This document shows, in pieces, positions 47,143 through 58,238 of a stretch of 64,000 nucleotides of DNA; position 1 is the stretch's first letter, and the number at the start of each line of letters is the position of its first letter. The stretch spans positions 30,353,165-30,417,164 of the forward strand of contig CM044868.1 of assembly GCA_024500155.1 (NCBI GenBank), written 5' to 3'. The translations under genes and the position numbers were made by a program. Under the pieces are notes generated by a model. That model saw only the letters and a list, made by a program, of their open reading frames with translations, did not search any database and was not told the origin of the DNA. Source of the DNA: Chenopodium formosanum (lineage: Eukaryota; Streptophyta; Magnoliopsida; Caryophyllales; Amaranthaceae).

Positions 47143-50100
47143 TTATGGGTAGTATTTCTTAAGTTGGTTAAGATTTGTCATGTTCGAAAACTCATTGCCA
47201 TCCATATCAGTTAATTTTGCTGCACCTCCTGACAGGATTGTTTTGACAATGTAGGGTCCAGACCAGTTAGTTCTAAATTTTCCCCTTGGATCTAAAACAT
47301 TTTTCCTTAATGCTTTTAACACCAAGTCTCCTACTTTGATGTTTCTTGTCTTGACCTTCTTATTAAAATGTCTAGCCATACGAGTTTGGTAACACTGAGT
47401 GTGATGTAGAGCTTCTAGTCGTATTTCATCGAGTAGAATTAGCTCTTCGTATCTTGCCCTAGTCCATTCAACTTCATCGAGTTTGCTCTCTAATGCAATG
47501 CGTAGATACGAAATCTCTAATTCGACAGGTTGTACGGCATCCATTCCATATACCAAGGAAAATGGCGTATTTCATATCGATGTGCGAATTGACGTGCAGT
47601 AACCCCACAATGCGAAGTGAAATTTGTCAGGCCAATCCTTATAATTTTCCGTCATTTTCTCGATGATAGTCTTTAGATTTTTATTAGCTGCCTCGACTGC
47701 TCCATTTGCTTGAGGCCTATAAGGGGAAGAATGATGGTGTTAAATTCCATATTTTTGTAGCAATTCTTCACATTCGGCTTGAAAGTGAGTTCCATTGTCA
47801 CTTATCATTTCATGTGGGACTCCGTATCGACAAATAATATTTCTCTCGATAAAGAGTGCTACATGTTTTGCAGTGAGTTTAGCGTATGATTGCGCTTCGA
47901 CCCACTTTGTGAAGTAATCAATTGCTACTAGGATATATTCGTGGTCTCCTATTCCTGGGGGAGTGATTTTGCCGATGATGTCAATTCCCCATGTAGAGAA
48001 TGGTCATGGCGACGTGTAGGTGTAGAGCAAGGATGGAGGAAGATGTTGTGAATTGGCTTAGATTTGGCATTTAGGGCATCTTTTTACGTATTGATGGAAA
48101 TCCCTATTCATTGTAGTCCAATAATATCCTTCTCGGATTATTTTTTGGACTAACATTTTGCCATTTATGTGAGTGCCACAAATTCCTTTGTGGACTATCC
48201 TCATTGCTCTTTGTGCATCCTTATTTCCTACACATAAGAGAGCTCGACCCTTAGGTACCCTTTTATGTAGCTCGTTGTCTATGAGTACATATTGGGAAGC
48301 CAAGAGTCTTAATGCTCGTTTAGCTTTTTTGTCAGCATGGGGAGGGTATTCTCCTTTGGTGACATAATTGAGTATATCCGTGTACCACAGTTCTTCTTCT
48401 TCTTCTTCTTCTTCTTCTTCTTCTTCTTCTTCTTCTTCTTCTTCTTCTTCTTCTTCGTCTTGGACTACTTTGTCATCTTCTATAGCCTGGATGTATGCTG
48501 GTTTTTGCCTTTTCTCTATAGTTAGAGGCATTTGCTCGATTTTTGTGGGAATCCTAACCATCGAGGCTAGTCTTGCCAAGGCATCAGCAAATTGATTTTC
48601 TTCCCTAGGTAGATATAAATATTCTACCTTTTCTAACTGATCAGTAAGAGTTTCCAGATAGGTTTGGTAAGGGGCTAGACTTTCACTCCTTACTTTCCAC
48701 CTTTTAGATATTTGATTGATGATTAATGAAGAGTCTCCGAATATCCTTAACTTTTTTACTCCCAATGCCAAAGCTATTTCAAGGCCTACCACGCATGCTT
48801 CGTATTCAGCAGCGTTGTTGGTAACGTCGAAGTCAAGCTTTATGGAGATTGGGACATGCTCTTCTTTAGGTGACACTAGTAATACTCCAATGCCACATCC
48901 CTTTTGGTTTGAGGCTCCGTCGAAGTACAAGGTCCAAGTATCATCTTCAGTAACCATTAAGTCTTCATCTGGAAATTCATTGTCTTGTATTGGCGTCGAG
49001 TCTTCTATTGGAAATTCTGCTAGAAAGTTTGACACCACAAATCCTTTGATAGCTCTTTGCGGCATAAACCTTACATCAAACTGGGCTAAATTGACTATCC
49101 ATCTCGATATGCGTCCATTGAGTGTAGATTTCTTGAATGGATACTTGAGTGGATCTAATCGGGAGACTATGAAGACGGTATGCACTAGCATGTAATGTCT
49201 TAGCTTGGTTGTGGCCCACACCAAGGCAAGGCACAATTTCTCAAGTGGTGTGTAACGTGCTTCATATTCGAGCATCTTCTTACTTAGATAGTAGATTGCG
49301 TTTTCTTTGCCTTCTACTTGTTATGCTAGCATAGCTCCCATTGCCTCTTTGGTGACTGTCAAATACAACCTAAGAGGTATTCCGGGAAGTGCTGGTGCTA
49401 ATATGGGATGATTTGCGAGATAGACTTTGATCTTTTCAAAGGCTTTTTGACACTTGTCATCCCATATCACTGGTACATTCTTCTTGAGCTTTTTGAAGAT
49501 TGGTTCACATATCGTCGTCAACTTTGATATGAACCTACTTATGTATTGCAACCCGCCAATAAATCCTCGAATCTGTTTCTCGGTTTTGGGCGGTGGCATT
49601 GACATGATTGCTTTGATCTTGGTTGGGTCTATCTCTATTCCTCTAGAGCTTATGACATAACCCAAAAGCTTGCCTGAGGTGACTCCAAAAGCACACTTAA
49701 AGCGGTTCAACCTCATATTATATTTTCTTAGCCTCTTGGAGAATTTCCTTAAGGCTACTTGATGGCCTGGACAGTCTTTTGATTTTACAATCATGTCGTC
49801 GACATATACTTCGACCTCTTTATGCATCATGTCATAGAGTAAGGCTGTTGCTGCACGTTGGTAAGTAGCACCCGCGTTTTTCAACCCGAATGGAATTACC
49901 GTGTAGTAGTAAGTGCCCCATGATGTTATAAAGGTTGTTTTCTCCATGTCTTCTTTTTCCATGAGAATCTGATTGTAACCTGCGTATCCGTCCATGAATG
50001 AGAGAAGCACGTGATTTACTGTGTTATCTACCAGAATATCGATGTGTGGTAAAGGGAAGTCGTCCTTTGGACTTGCCTTATTTAGATCTCGATAGTCGAC

Positions 50101-50300
50101 ACACATTCTTACCATTCCATCATTTTTCGGAACTGGGACGGCGTTGGCGACCCATTCAGGGTATTTGGATACCTTGATGAAACCTGCAGTTATTTGTTTT
50201 TAAACTTCTTCTTTTATTTTAAGAGCTACGTCGGGTTTCATTCGACGTAACTTTTGTTTTACAGGTTTCATTCCTGGAATTAATGGTATAGTGTGTTGAG
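47143..50300 (-). pseudogene. pol: pol: reverse transcriptase, RNase H, second RNase H-like domain and integrase
   Basis: A single frame runs from about 50300 to 47143, broken only by in-frame stops at 50200, 49321, 48058, 48004, 47740 and 47572. I see no frameshift. Order: RT (about 50160-49321) with VDYRDLNKASPKDDFPLP and the catalytic YVDD. Then a Ty3 RNase H (49275-48990) and a second RNase H-like domain with YFDGASNQKGCGIGVLL and NNAAEYEACVVGLE (about 48940-48560), the arrangement expected of Tat elements. A poly-glutamate run follows (48391-48456). Integrase has its zinc-binding HKGICGTH...CPKC (about 48130-48065) and the triad Asp (WGIDIIG), Asp (ISDNGTHF) and Glu (GAVEAANK) between 47990 and 47660. 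The C-terminus (47556-47143) has GPYIVKTI. Such enzymes copy genomic RNA into DNA and insert it. This copy cannot make a full product. A degraded segment at 50301-50507 is the N-terminal spacer of pol. Confidence 0.9.
48391..48456. repeat. CTT microsatellite coding for poly-glutamate inside pol
   Basis: About 22 CTT units; on the - strand they are GAA/GAG codons giving a run of more than 20 Glu between the second RNase H-like domain and the integrase zinc finger. The length is a multiple of three, so the frame is kept. Confidence 0.9.
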
Positions 50301-50750
50301 CTATTTCTCTATTAATGCCTGGCGTATCTTTGTATGACCAAGCAAATACTTATCGATAAACTGTTTAAGTAAGTTAATTAAATTGGTTCTTTCTTGTTCA
50401 TTAAGTGTTAGTCCGATTTTAACTTCTCTTTTATTGGTTGAATCATTTGAGATATCAACCGTCTCAGTTTCTTCAATTACCGGTGTTTTCTTTTCGAGTG
50501 TTTCCATTGCTTTAATAAGTTCTTTGTCTTTTTCATTGTTAGTTAAGCAATGCTCGTCATCTTAGGTTAGAGAAGAACACAAGAAATAAGGAGAATAAGA
50601 AATATTATTGTATTCTGAGATCATTACATCAAAGAGTGATATGTCCTCTGAGACTTGATCACTAACTATTCTAGGAGAAGAAATAGAAGGGGAAGGTGCT
50701 ACTATTAAAGACCTAGATGACTCTATAGGGAGAGACTCCGACTCAGACTC

Positions 50751-51395
50751 TTACTCAGACGACTCTTCAAACATTGGTCCTTGCCCTGTCGTGATAGATA
50801 TCTTCCTTCCACTTGGAGTTGTCACCTTGACAGTCTTGCGCCACCCTTGTAGTGATCCTTCCGCTGGAGTGATTAGCTTCGAGGGATCGAAGCTTTTGCT
50901 TTGTAGAACTGTTTGAATGAGCGAGGAGTTATCCTCTTTGTAATTTGGATCATTCTTTTCTCGCCCAAATAATAATCCCATGACGTTAAAGTCAAAGCTC
51001 AAGGGTGCTTTCTCCTTATGGACAGGAGGTGGAATTTCATCTGTGAAATAACAATCCAAGAAAATCTCAAATCCCGGTTGCCTTATGTCGTTTACAACAA
51101 ATGGCTCGGGAAATTCATGGCATGGATAGTCCTCTCCTTCTTTTATAAATTGACCATTAAGTGTAAGAGAGTACTGATCCATTGGGATTGCTTTCTTTTG
51201 AGTGTGAGCGTCTCTACGTGCCTTTGATTTTTCCTGGGCTCGCTTGAGATCTTTCCGAGTCGGTTCGAAACCAAGTCCGAAAGTGTCTAACTTAGGGAGG
51301 TCAGGTGACTCCAGTGATTTTGCTATTCCCTTCTTCTTTCCTAGGGTCATCCCAGGAAAATGTCCTTGTTTCTTTAGAATAACGTTTACAATCAT
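50751..51395 (-). pseudogene. Spacer region between protease and reverse transcriptase
   Basis: A 214-codon open stretch, in a different frame from the flanking protease and RT. It contains FPGMTLGKKKGI, RKDLKRAQEKSKARRDAHTQ and GWRKTVKVTTPSGRKISI. This matches the long linker between protease and RT seen in Tat elements. No enzyme motif. Interrupted on both sides. Confidence 0.6.
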
Positions 51396-51573
51396 GTTGG
51401 AATAGGGTCATGGCAAAGAGGGGTCCTTTCATCCTCCTGGATTAAGGAGAGCTCTTCGTTAAAGCCCCATAAATCTTCATCATCCTCGTCATGCCCCATA
51501 AATCAGCATCGATGGTGATAGGAATTCCCCCAACTATAGCTTTTACTTGTTGGTGGAGAGATGAGGGGACGAC

Positions 51574-52071
51574 CTATAGGTCATGAAGCCAAGGGCGTCC
51601 TAACAGCAAATTGAATGAAGCTTTAATGTCTACTACTTGGAAAGTAGTAGCATGTTCTATTGCTCCCGCCGTTATATTCATGGTAATTTTACCAAGAGCT
51701 TGACGACCAGTGTTGTCGTAGGCCCTTATTCCTTGTGTTAGCGGAGTTAAATCTTCATCCCTTATGCCTAGCATCCTCGCAGTTCTAAGTGGACAGACGT
51801 TAATGGCCGATCCATTGTCTACAAGAGTCATAGGGACGTTCATTCTCTTGCAAACTACTGTGAGGTTTAATGCCTTGTAATGTTTGTCACCTTCTGAAGG
51901 TAAATCCTTGTCAGAAAAGGTGATCAAATTGATTGGACTAGGAAGATCACTCGTGAGGAAGTTAGCCAATCCCTCAGGGTTGGTGTCAGAATCTATCCTT
52001 ATTTTGTCCAAGGCATTCATTACAGCCAACCTATGTTCTTGAGATGTCGCCAAAAGTTTCCATACGTTCAT
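51574..52071 (-). pseudogene. Aspartic protease (retropepsin) of the Tat-type element
   Basis: A 165-codon open stretch in the same frame as most of gag and pol. The catalytic region reads VDNGSAINVCPL, where the family usually has D-(S/T/G)-G-S/A; the middle residue here is Asn. FNLLLGRPWLHDL at the end is the conserved C-terminal retropepsin motif. It would cut the gag-pol polyprotein. The separate ATG is not meaningful; it is one part of an interrupted polyprotein. Confidence 0.8.
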
Positions 52072-52092
52072 TTAACCTTTTGTTTTCTTAAA

Positions 52093-54046
52093 CTACTTGA
52101 CGATATCATTGTCTTCAATGATAGGTATGGGAACTTGCTGTGTGGTTGGCATGGGTTGTGTTGAAACGGGAGGTTGCATTCTCCCGGATCTTGTGAGGAA
52201 GTCTATCGATGAATCTTCTTCAGCCCAAAAGTCATCCATGGCGTATGACACGGAAGGTGGAGATCCTACTATGTCTTTTAAGTAGACGTCTTCTTCATCA
52301 CTGTCCCAAACTCTATTAATATTTGCATCCTCTTCTTGTGGAACTTGGACTAGTTTCTTTTCATCAATCATTTTCTGAATTAAATCCTTAAATTTAAAAC
52401 AGTTTTCGATAGTGTGACCCCCTGATTGATGATACTGACAGTAATATCTATCTGTCCTTTTCAATGATTCCAATGGTCTTGGTTCGAGAGGTTTGATCTC
52501 GCCACTCTTGGAGAGAATTTCGAACATTTGTACATATGGGATCCCAATTGGAGTGTAGAGTCTATTACTCTTCTTGGGCTTTTCGGTGACTTGTAGAGGA
52601 AAACGCTTTTCCTTATAAGTCGTTCCCATGGGTGTGAATTCTCTCTTGGGTTTACTTTTCGAGGGTGGAACCTTGTCATATATCTGCTAAAGTTCCTTTA
52701 TTGCCTTGAAAGTTTCACGTAGCAAATGCGATCCTTCCATCATAGACAGTGTGAGAGATTGTATGTCTTCTTTACTTGCTGGTTCTGGAAGGCAATCCAT
52801 GGCGTCGAAGAAGATCTCCTCCTCTTCTTTCATGGCATGGATTTCTTTGACAGGTTTAATGAGAGACGAGGGGTCAACCTCGTTTTCCTCATCAGAGATA
52901 GCCAAGGCATGAGCAAGAGGTGCATTATCAATACTTGGCTTCCTACTGGCAGGGGGCAACGACAGCTTGTTGTTTTCGATTAAGTCTTGGATAGCTTCCT
53001 TAAGCTTCCAACAGTTTTCGGTGAGATGGCCCCTACCTTGGTGATACTTGCAGTGTGTATTGGGGTTCCAATTAGCTGACCTCTTTTTGACTGGTGGGTC
53101 CCCAAATGGTCCAATAGGAATTATAAGACCTTTTGCATTTAATCAATCGAATGCGGTGTCATAACTCATGCCAATAGGAGTAAAGTTCCTCCTAAATGGT
53201 TTCTTTTGTCCTTGATTATTCATAGCAAGGACTTCCCCTAGGTTAAAAGTGCTAACGTTGTTTTAGTGGGTGGTTTTGGAAGAAGAAGGATTGTCGTTCT
53301 TCTTGCCTTTCTAGCCACTGTTGGAGTTATTGTTGGCAGTTTTTAACTTAGCCAGGTCGTCTTCAATATTGATTCCAATGTCGTAGACGGCCTTGAAGGT
53401 ATGGAGATTGTTTTGATACTTGAGAAGCTTGGAATATTTTTCTTGAAGGTTTTTGATGAACAACCTTACAAACTCTTTTTCACTCAGCACCTCGATCATC
53501 TTAGCTGAGGTTTCTCTCCATTTGTTAAAGAAAGAGGTGAAGCCTTCGTTTTCTTTTTGCTTGAGGATTTTAAGCTCCCTATGGTCAGTCTCAACTTGAA
53601 TGTTGCACTTGTATCTATCAACGAAAGCGTTTGCTATGGACTCCCAGGTGGAGGTCTTTTTCTTTCTCGAGAGAAAAGAACCATTGTTGGCAAGCGATCT
53701 CGAGAGATAGTGAGAACAGAGAGGGGAAAACCTTCTTATCGATACCCTTAATAATCATTATTGTCTTGAAGGCTCTTAAATGAAAATAAGGTTTGTCGGT
53801 TGCTTTGACATTCGGGATGTCGTTGGCATTGAACTTCTGCGGAAGAAGATCTTTGTCCACCGAGACCCCTTGTGAACTAATCCCTTGAAACTTGTAGTCA
53901 CTAGATAGCTTGCTTAGACTCTCTTGCATGAGGTCCATCTGTTGTTGTTTCACGGGATCATCAATCTTAAGCGTTAGGAGCTTCAGTGCCTCAGTCACGG
54001 TAACTTGTTGGTTCCTAAGCTCATTGACTTCTTCTTGTGTTGCCAT
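52093..54046 (-). pseudogene. gag: gag region of the Tat-type element, interrupted
   Basis: It starts at ATG 54046 (MATQEEVNELRNQQVTVTEA) and is open to about 53660, where a frameshift occurs. The capsid-like core (YFHLRAFKTIM; WESIANAFVDRYKCNIQVE; FTSFFNKWRETSAKM; about 53790-53490) then continues in the other frame to a stop at 53311. Later pieces 52959-52687 and 52629-52093 lie in that same frame, separated by stops. RYYCQYHQSGGHTIENCFKF (about 52450-52390) is a Cys/His cluster like those near the protease in plant Ty3 gags. Gag would package the RNA. This copy cannot produce an intact one. Confidence 0.8.
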
Positions 54047-54593
54047 TACTGTCCTAGCTTTCCACTTACGAGCTATGGGTTTGTCGAAAAGTTAGACTTG
54101 TACGAAAAGGTTGTCTTTGATTAACCGTCCTTCCTTTCTTGACCACGCGCTGTAATTTAAACCATTTTAAGTTTTAGTTACTTGACTCAAATCGACCTTG
54201 ACTTTACGGTTTTAAAGATGAAAAATTTAAAATAAAAAAAATGGGTGCATATTTTTGGCAAAAATAATGTATATATTTTTAGGGAACTAAGTATAGTTGT
54301 TAAATTGGAGGATTAATATCCGACTTACCCCCCTAAAAAAATGACGGAAAAAATGCGCATAAAAGACTCTCTTAGACATGGTCAAAGTGTGTGTATTGGT
54401 GTGTGCGTTGAGTGTAAGTGACATGTTTGGACTCTTGTATAAGACCATGGGACTTAGTGCTTAAACTCAATTAATGACTTAACAAAGTATTATTGACAGC
54501 GAAATTTAACCAAATTAATTAGCAAATTGGTTGATTAGACACTAGATGATGACTCGATCAATAATCCGAACTGTCGTCAAAACGACAGGAATG

Positions 54594-54690
54594 GCGCCTC
54601 TCTTTATAGTGTAGCGCCAGACGACAGCTGTCGCCAGGCGCCACACTCCATAGAGTGGTGCTACAGTTCAGATTTTGGCGCCATCACTGG
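54594..54690 (-). promoter_or_regulatory. GCGCC cluster with TATA-like sequence in the gag leader
   Basis: AATGGCGCC, TAGCGCCAGACGAC, CGCCAGGCGCCAC and TTGGCGCCATC lie in 100 bp, about 550 bp before the gag ATG. A TATA-like CTATAAAGA on the - strand is at 54601-54609, at the downstream edge of the cluster. A second cluster with GCGCCAGC, TGGCGCTAGG, AGCGCCTGG and TCTGGCGC lies at 55320-55410. Their role is unknown; an internal promoter or an RNA structure in the leader are both possible. Confidence 0.4.
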
Positions 54691-54694
54691 AGCT

Positions 54695-55710
54695 TCAATC
54701 TGAGACTGTTTTCGGTGTTATTAATCAACAGGGGTATGCCTAAAGTCGTACTAGGTCAATTCTGATTAAAATATTAGACTTTATTTACTCAAATTAATTA
54801 ATTAATTAGGAAAAGTTCTTTAAGTCATTAATTTATTTAATCTCAACACAAGTCAAACAAACGGTTAAGAAAACATAGTATATGCACAACAAATAATGCA
54901 CAATTAGTCAAGTAGGCACGATATGATGCAATGAGTTTGCAACCTAACCATGGCTCTAGTTCTCTAAAGTTAGGGATATGGTTTAGTCAATAGAGGGTCC
55001 ATGGTTAATTGTCCGGATGCACCGTGCGGAAGTCTAATCGTGAACGGTTGGTGCGAGTGGATGGGACACCGCGAAATTTAGAAAAAACTCGCTTCCATGA
55101 TTTGGTGAATTCAACAATCTCGGATGTACCCTTTGTTGCTCAGAGCGTTCAATCAGGTAGATGGAGCATGAATTCCCAGAGGGTTAAGTCCATATGTAGA
55201 ACACATATGGGTTTCAGAAAAGTAAGAAAAACTCAATCAGGAAGTAGGATCGAGCAAACAATGCGAAAAACTGGTCGAAATTAGAACGCATATTTCTGGC
55301 TCGGTATTGGAAGAATTTTGCGCCAGCAAACAGAGATTGGCGCTAGGTTTTAGCTGTAGCGCCTGGAGACAGAGCTTTTGTCTGGCGCAACAGTTAAAAT
55401 TCTGGCGCTAATATTCTGTTCGCTAACGCTAATTCCTACATGCCTCAGCAGCTTTCTGTGCTCGATAAAATTTTCCAGTTTCGCGCAGTGTTATTTCGGT
55501 CCTAGTTGTATAAGAGATTTCTCAATTTTCCTACGTGTAAAATCCTACGTTTAAACTCACTATGGATGGTCTTTCCAATGAGATCTTTTTTATGCATATG
55601 ACAAAAATGTTAATCAAAATTACGCACATGAAATACTTAGAACGTTTCGAGTCTCATCTACTCATTCTAAATCATTGCCAAAATAAATTTTAGGAATTAA
55701 AATAGAAATC
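54695..55710. other. Leader region between gag and primer site
   Basis: Non-coding region between the primer site and gag, with the second GCGCC cluster at 55320-55410. A 91-codon + strand frame at 55009-55284 shows no recognisable domain and is not called a gene. Confidence 0.4.
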
Positions 55711-55729
55711 CTCCCCAGTGGAGTCGCCA
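55711..55729 (-). other. Primer-binding site (tRNA-Arg type)
   Basis: On the - strand TGGCGACTCCACTGGGGAG starts five bases after the inner edge of the 5' LTR. Sites starting TGGCGACTCC are complementary to the 3' end (…GGAGTCGCCA) of a plant tRNA, taken to be tRNA-Arg as described for Ogre-type elements. It fixes the direction of the element. Confidence 0.75.
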
Positions 55730-55734
55730 AAAAC

Positions 55735-56720
55735 TGTGGGGAATATTTCAAGCGTTAACCCCTAGCTTGAGCCCCACTGTGATCATACACTAAAGCATGG
55801 TGACGTCCAAAGGGAAAGAAGATAGAGAAAAAGAGTCGCCAACAAGTTTTTTTAGGAACTTGTAAACCGTTCACGAGGTGAAGGTTACACCCTTTAACGA
55901 TTCAAGAGATCGTCAACTCCATAAGGTCTTGAACCAAATAGGGTTCGGGGATGAAGGTACTAATCCAACCTAAAAGAGATTGAACCTGCTCTAATAATAG
56001 GCCTCTACTTTATTCAGATCGTATTCATGTGCGCTTTCTGACTAACATGCAACCAATAGGATTACCCTAAACCTGTTAATCTATGTTGGTTGAATATTAA
56101 TGCACAAACAAATCTATTATTGGCGATCACTTGAATTATAATCAAATTAACCCTAACAAGATTATTAATTATCTTATTAAGCGTGATTACAAGTACAAAT
56201 TTCCTTTAAACATGCATAAAGGCGTTATCAAGCAATAAAAATAAATATCAAGCAACATAATAAACAAAATAATAATAAAATTATAATCATAAATCATAAA
56301 AATAATCATAATAATGTTAAAGCATAATAATAGTAAGATCCTAGGCATGATACTAACAAGATTAATACACTACAAGAAAAATCCCTTTCGTAGCGATTGT
56401 ACATTCGCTACAATATGCAATTATGTTTGTGAAATAATTAAGGATGTCGTATCATTTTTACAATCGTCATGGTTTTCCCATATAAAATCGATACGGAAAA
56501 CATAATAATACATATCAACAATATTTTTACACATTTATATAATTTTGAGAAATCGTATCATTTACAATCGCCACTAAATCCAAAAAATCGATACGAAAAG
56601 ACTTTTCAACACTAGATAAATAAATATTATTTGATAAAGAATACAACTTATTGGTGAAATATTTAATATAAGAGTTTGAGGTTGCATGTTCGAATCTTAT
56701 AAAGATCATACGCATGTTTT

Positions 56721-56758
<38 letters not shown>

Positions 56759-58238
56759 AAGAAAATGAGTTAAACATTTATAGCGATTGTAATCGCTACA
56801 ATAATCACCACGATTGGATGTAGTTTTTAGTATCGATTATTGAGGCCAACCCCACCGATATTAAAAACCACTACTAAAGGCTAATGCAACGGGGGATATT
56901 GTATCGAATGACCATTCGTTGGGAAAGCTTTTTTGTTGCAATTACAATCGATACTAAAGGTTAAAATAATCGCTACGAAAAGGTTATTTTCTTGTAGTGA
57001 TAACAAACCCTAGCATGTCACTAAACAATAAAGATCATATATTTAGCCCTAACATGATACTAACAATCATAAAATATTAGGAAGAACATAAAAGGCATCA
57101 TAACAATCATACTTAGTATTGAATTTATCCTAGACATGATACTAGGAATATCATAATAACAACCTAAGCATGAACTCTATATCACAACATCAATAAAAAC
57201 CATTAAAGTACTTACTTTGATGCCTCGTACCTCTTTCTAATAACAAAATACACACGTTAGTAACTTCAAGGAAAATAATAAATAAAAATTAAATTAAATA
57301 ATTGAAAGAGAGATTTGGGACCAAACCCTCAGAAATTAAACCTTTCACGTATAGGGCGAAGGCAACTTCGAATATGGCTAGGTGTATCTAAATCTAATGA
57401 ATGCGAAATTTTTATATTTGAGAGAAGGCTAGTTTAGAAAAGAGAGAGAGAGAGTAATAAAAAAGAATCTTGATGAGAGTTGGTGAATGAAAAAGGGGTT
57501 TTTAGCACATTATTTATAGAGAAAATCAGCCAAAAAGATAAAACATCAAAAACAGAGTTCTGATGCAAAAAGCCAGGTTAGCGCCAAACGCTCACCTTAG
57601 CGCCAGAGCGCCAAGCGCCAAGCGTAGCGTCATGCGCTACAGCTAGCGTTTGGCGTTGACTAAGAAATTCACGCGTTTTCTTAAAATCAGATAGAAATTG
57701 TCGTATGTACAGGAGGATAAAATCGTATTTTCCTCAAAAAACGTTCTTTGATTCTGATTAAAACTCTAAAAAGTCAACAAAAAGTCAATTTATAAATGCT
57801 AATTGAATTAGAAATGAAAAGAACCTTCTAGAAGAATCTAGAAGACTAAAACCATTCCTAATTGCATTAGGAATGATAAATCCTTATTAGGCCCTCCTCT
57901 AGATCATTGGGTCGCATATAAGGCTCAAACCGGGCCCAGTTCAGTAATGTGGCCATAACTTCCTCAATATTCATCGGAATTGGGCTTATAATATATCGTT
58001 GGAAAGCTCTTTTCAAACCCCATCCAACTACACTACTATTGGACCCATATCATGGACCAACCAAACTGGATTGGCTGTTTTCTAAAAATAGGTTTTCAAA
58101 AACAGAGAGAAGAGAAAAGAAATTAAAACTATCTGCAACACTAAACTTTCCACACTTTCACTTCATTCGATTATGATTCGACGTGAAAGGTACTCATCAC
58201 TGGGTTTGGTTTTGGGGAGACACAAATGGGTGTCTACA
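55735..58238 (-). repeat. 5' LTR (relative to pol), carrying a CACTA MITE
   Basis: Left edge TGTGGGGAATATTTCAAGC, right edge GGGTGTCTACA. Without the MITE and its extra ATA it is about 1869 bp, against 1854 bp for its partner, and the two are very similar. TATA-like CTATAAATA on the - strand at 57511-57519, with a GCGCC cluster 59 bp upstream at 57578-57658. Confidence 0.93.
56368..56999. mobile_element. CACTA-type MITE inside the LTR
   Basis: Ends CACTACAAGAAAAATCCC and TTATTTTCTTGTAGTG are inverted repeats starting with CACTA, flanked by ATA on both sides (3-bp duplication). The other LTR has the empty site (ATTAATAACAAACCC), so the insertion is proven within the window. Subterminal repeats TAGCGATTGTA, AATCGCTACAA and ATCGATACTAAAGG occur near both ends. 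632 bp, no transposase; a poly-T tract at about 56720-56757. Confidence 0.92.

Larger units (their letters stand above)
38534..58238 (-). mobile_element. 19.7-kb Ty3/gypsy retrotransposon, Tat lineage (Retand/Ogre-like), with two antisense genes
   Basis: Two LTRs of about 1.86 kb (38534-40387 and 55735-58238, the second enlarged by a MITE) bracket the element. On the - strand, in order: 5' LTR, primer site, leader, gag, protease, reverse transcriptase, RNase H, a second RNase H-like domain, integrase, then a long 3' region and the polypurine tract. On the + strand that 3' region carries two spliced genes, PMD (42068-44403) and DUF7745-like (45226-46631). Great length, RNase H duplication, extra antisense frames and tandem repeats near the 3' end are known traits of Tat elements such as Ogre and Retand. 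The outer flanks (ACTAG left, ATCAA right) do not match, so no target duplication is seen. gag-pol is inactivated by nonsense codons. Confidence 0.92.

Noticed and set aside
48337..48595. Frames with poly-Phe or poly-Ser opposite pol
   Set aside because: Shadow frames of the CTT microsatellite.
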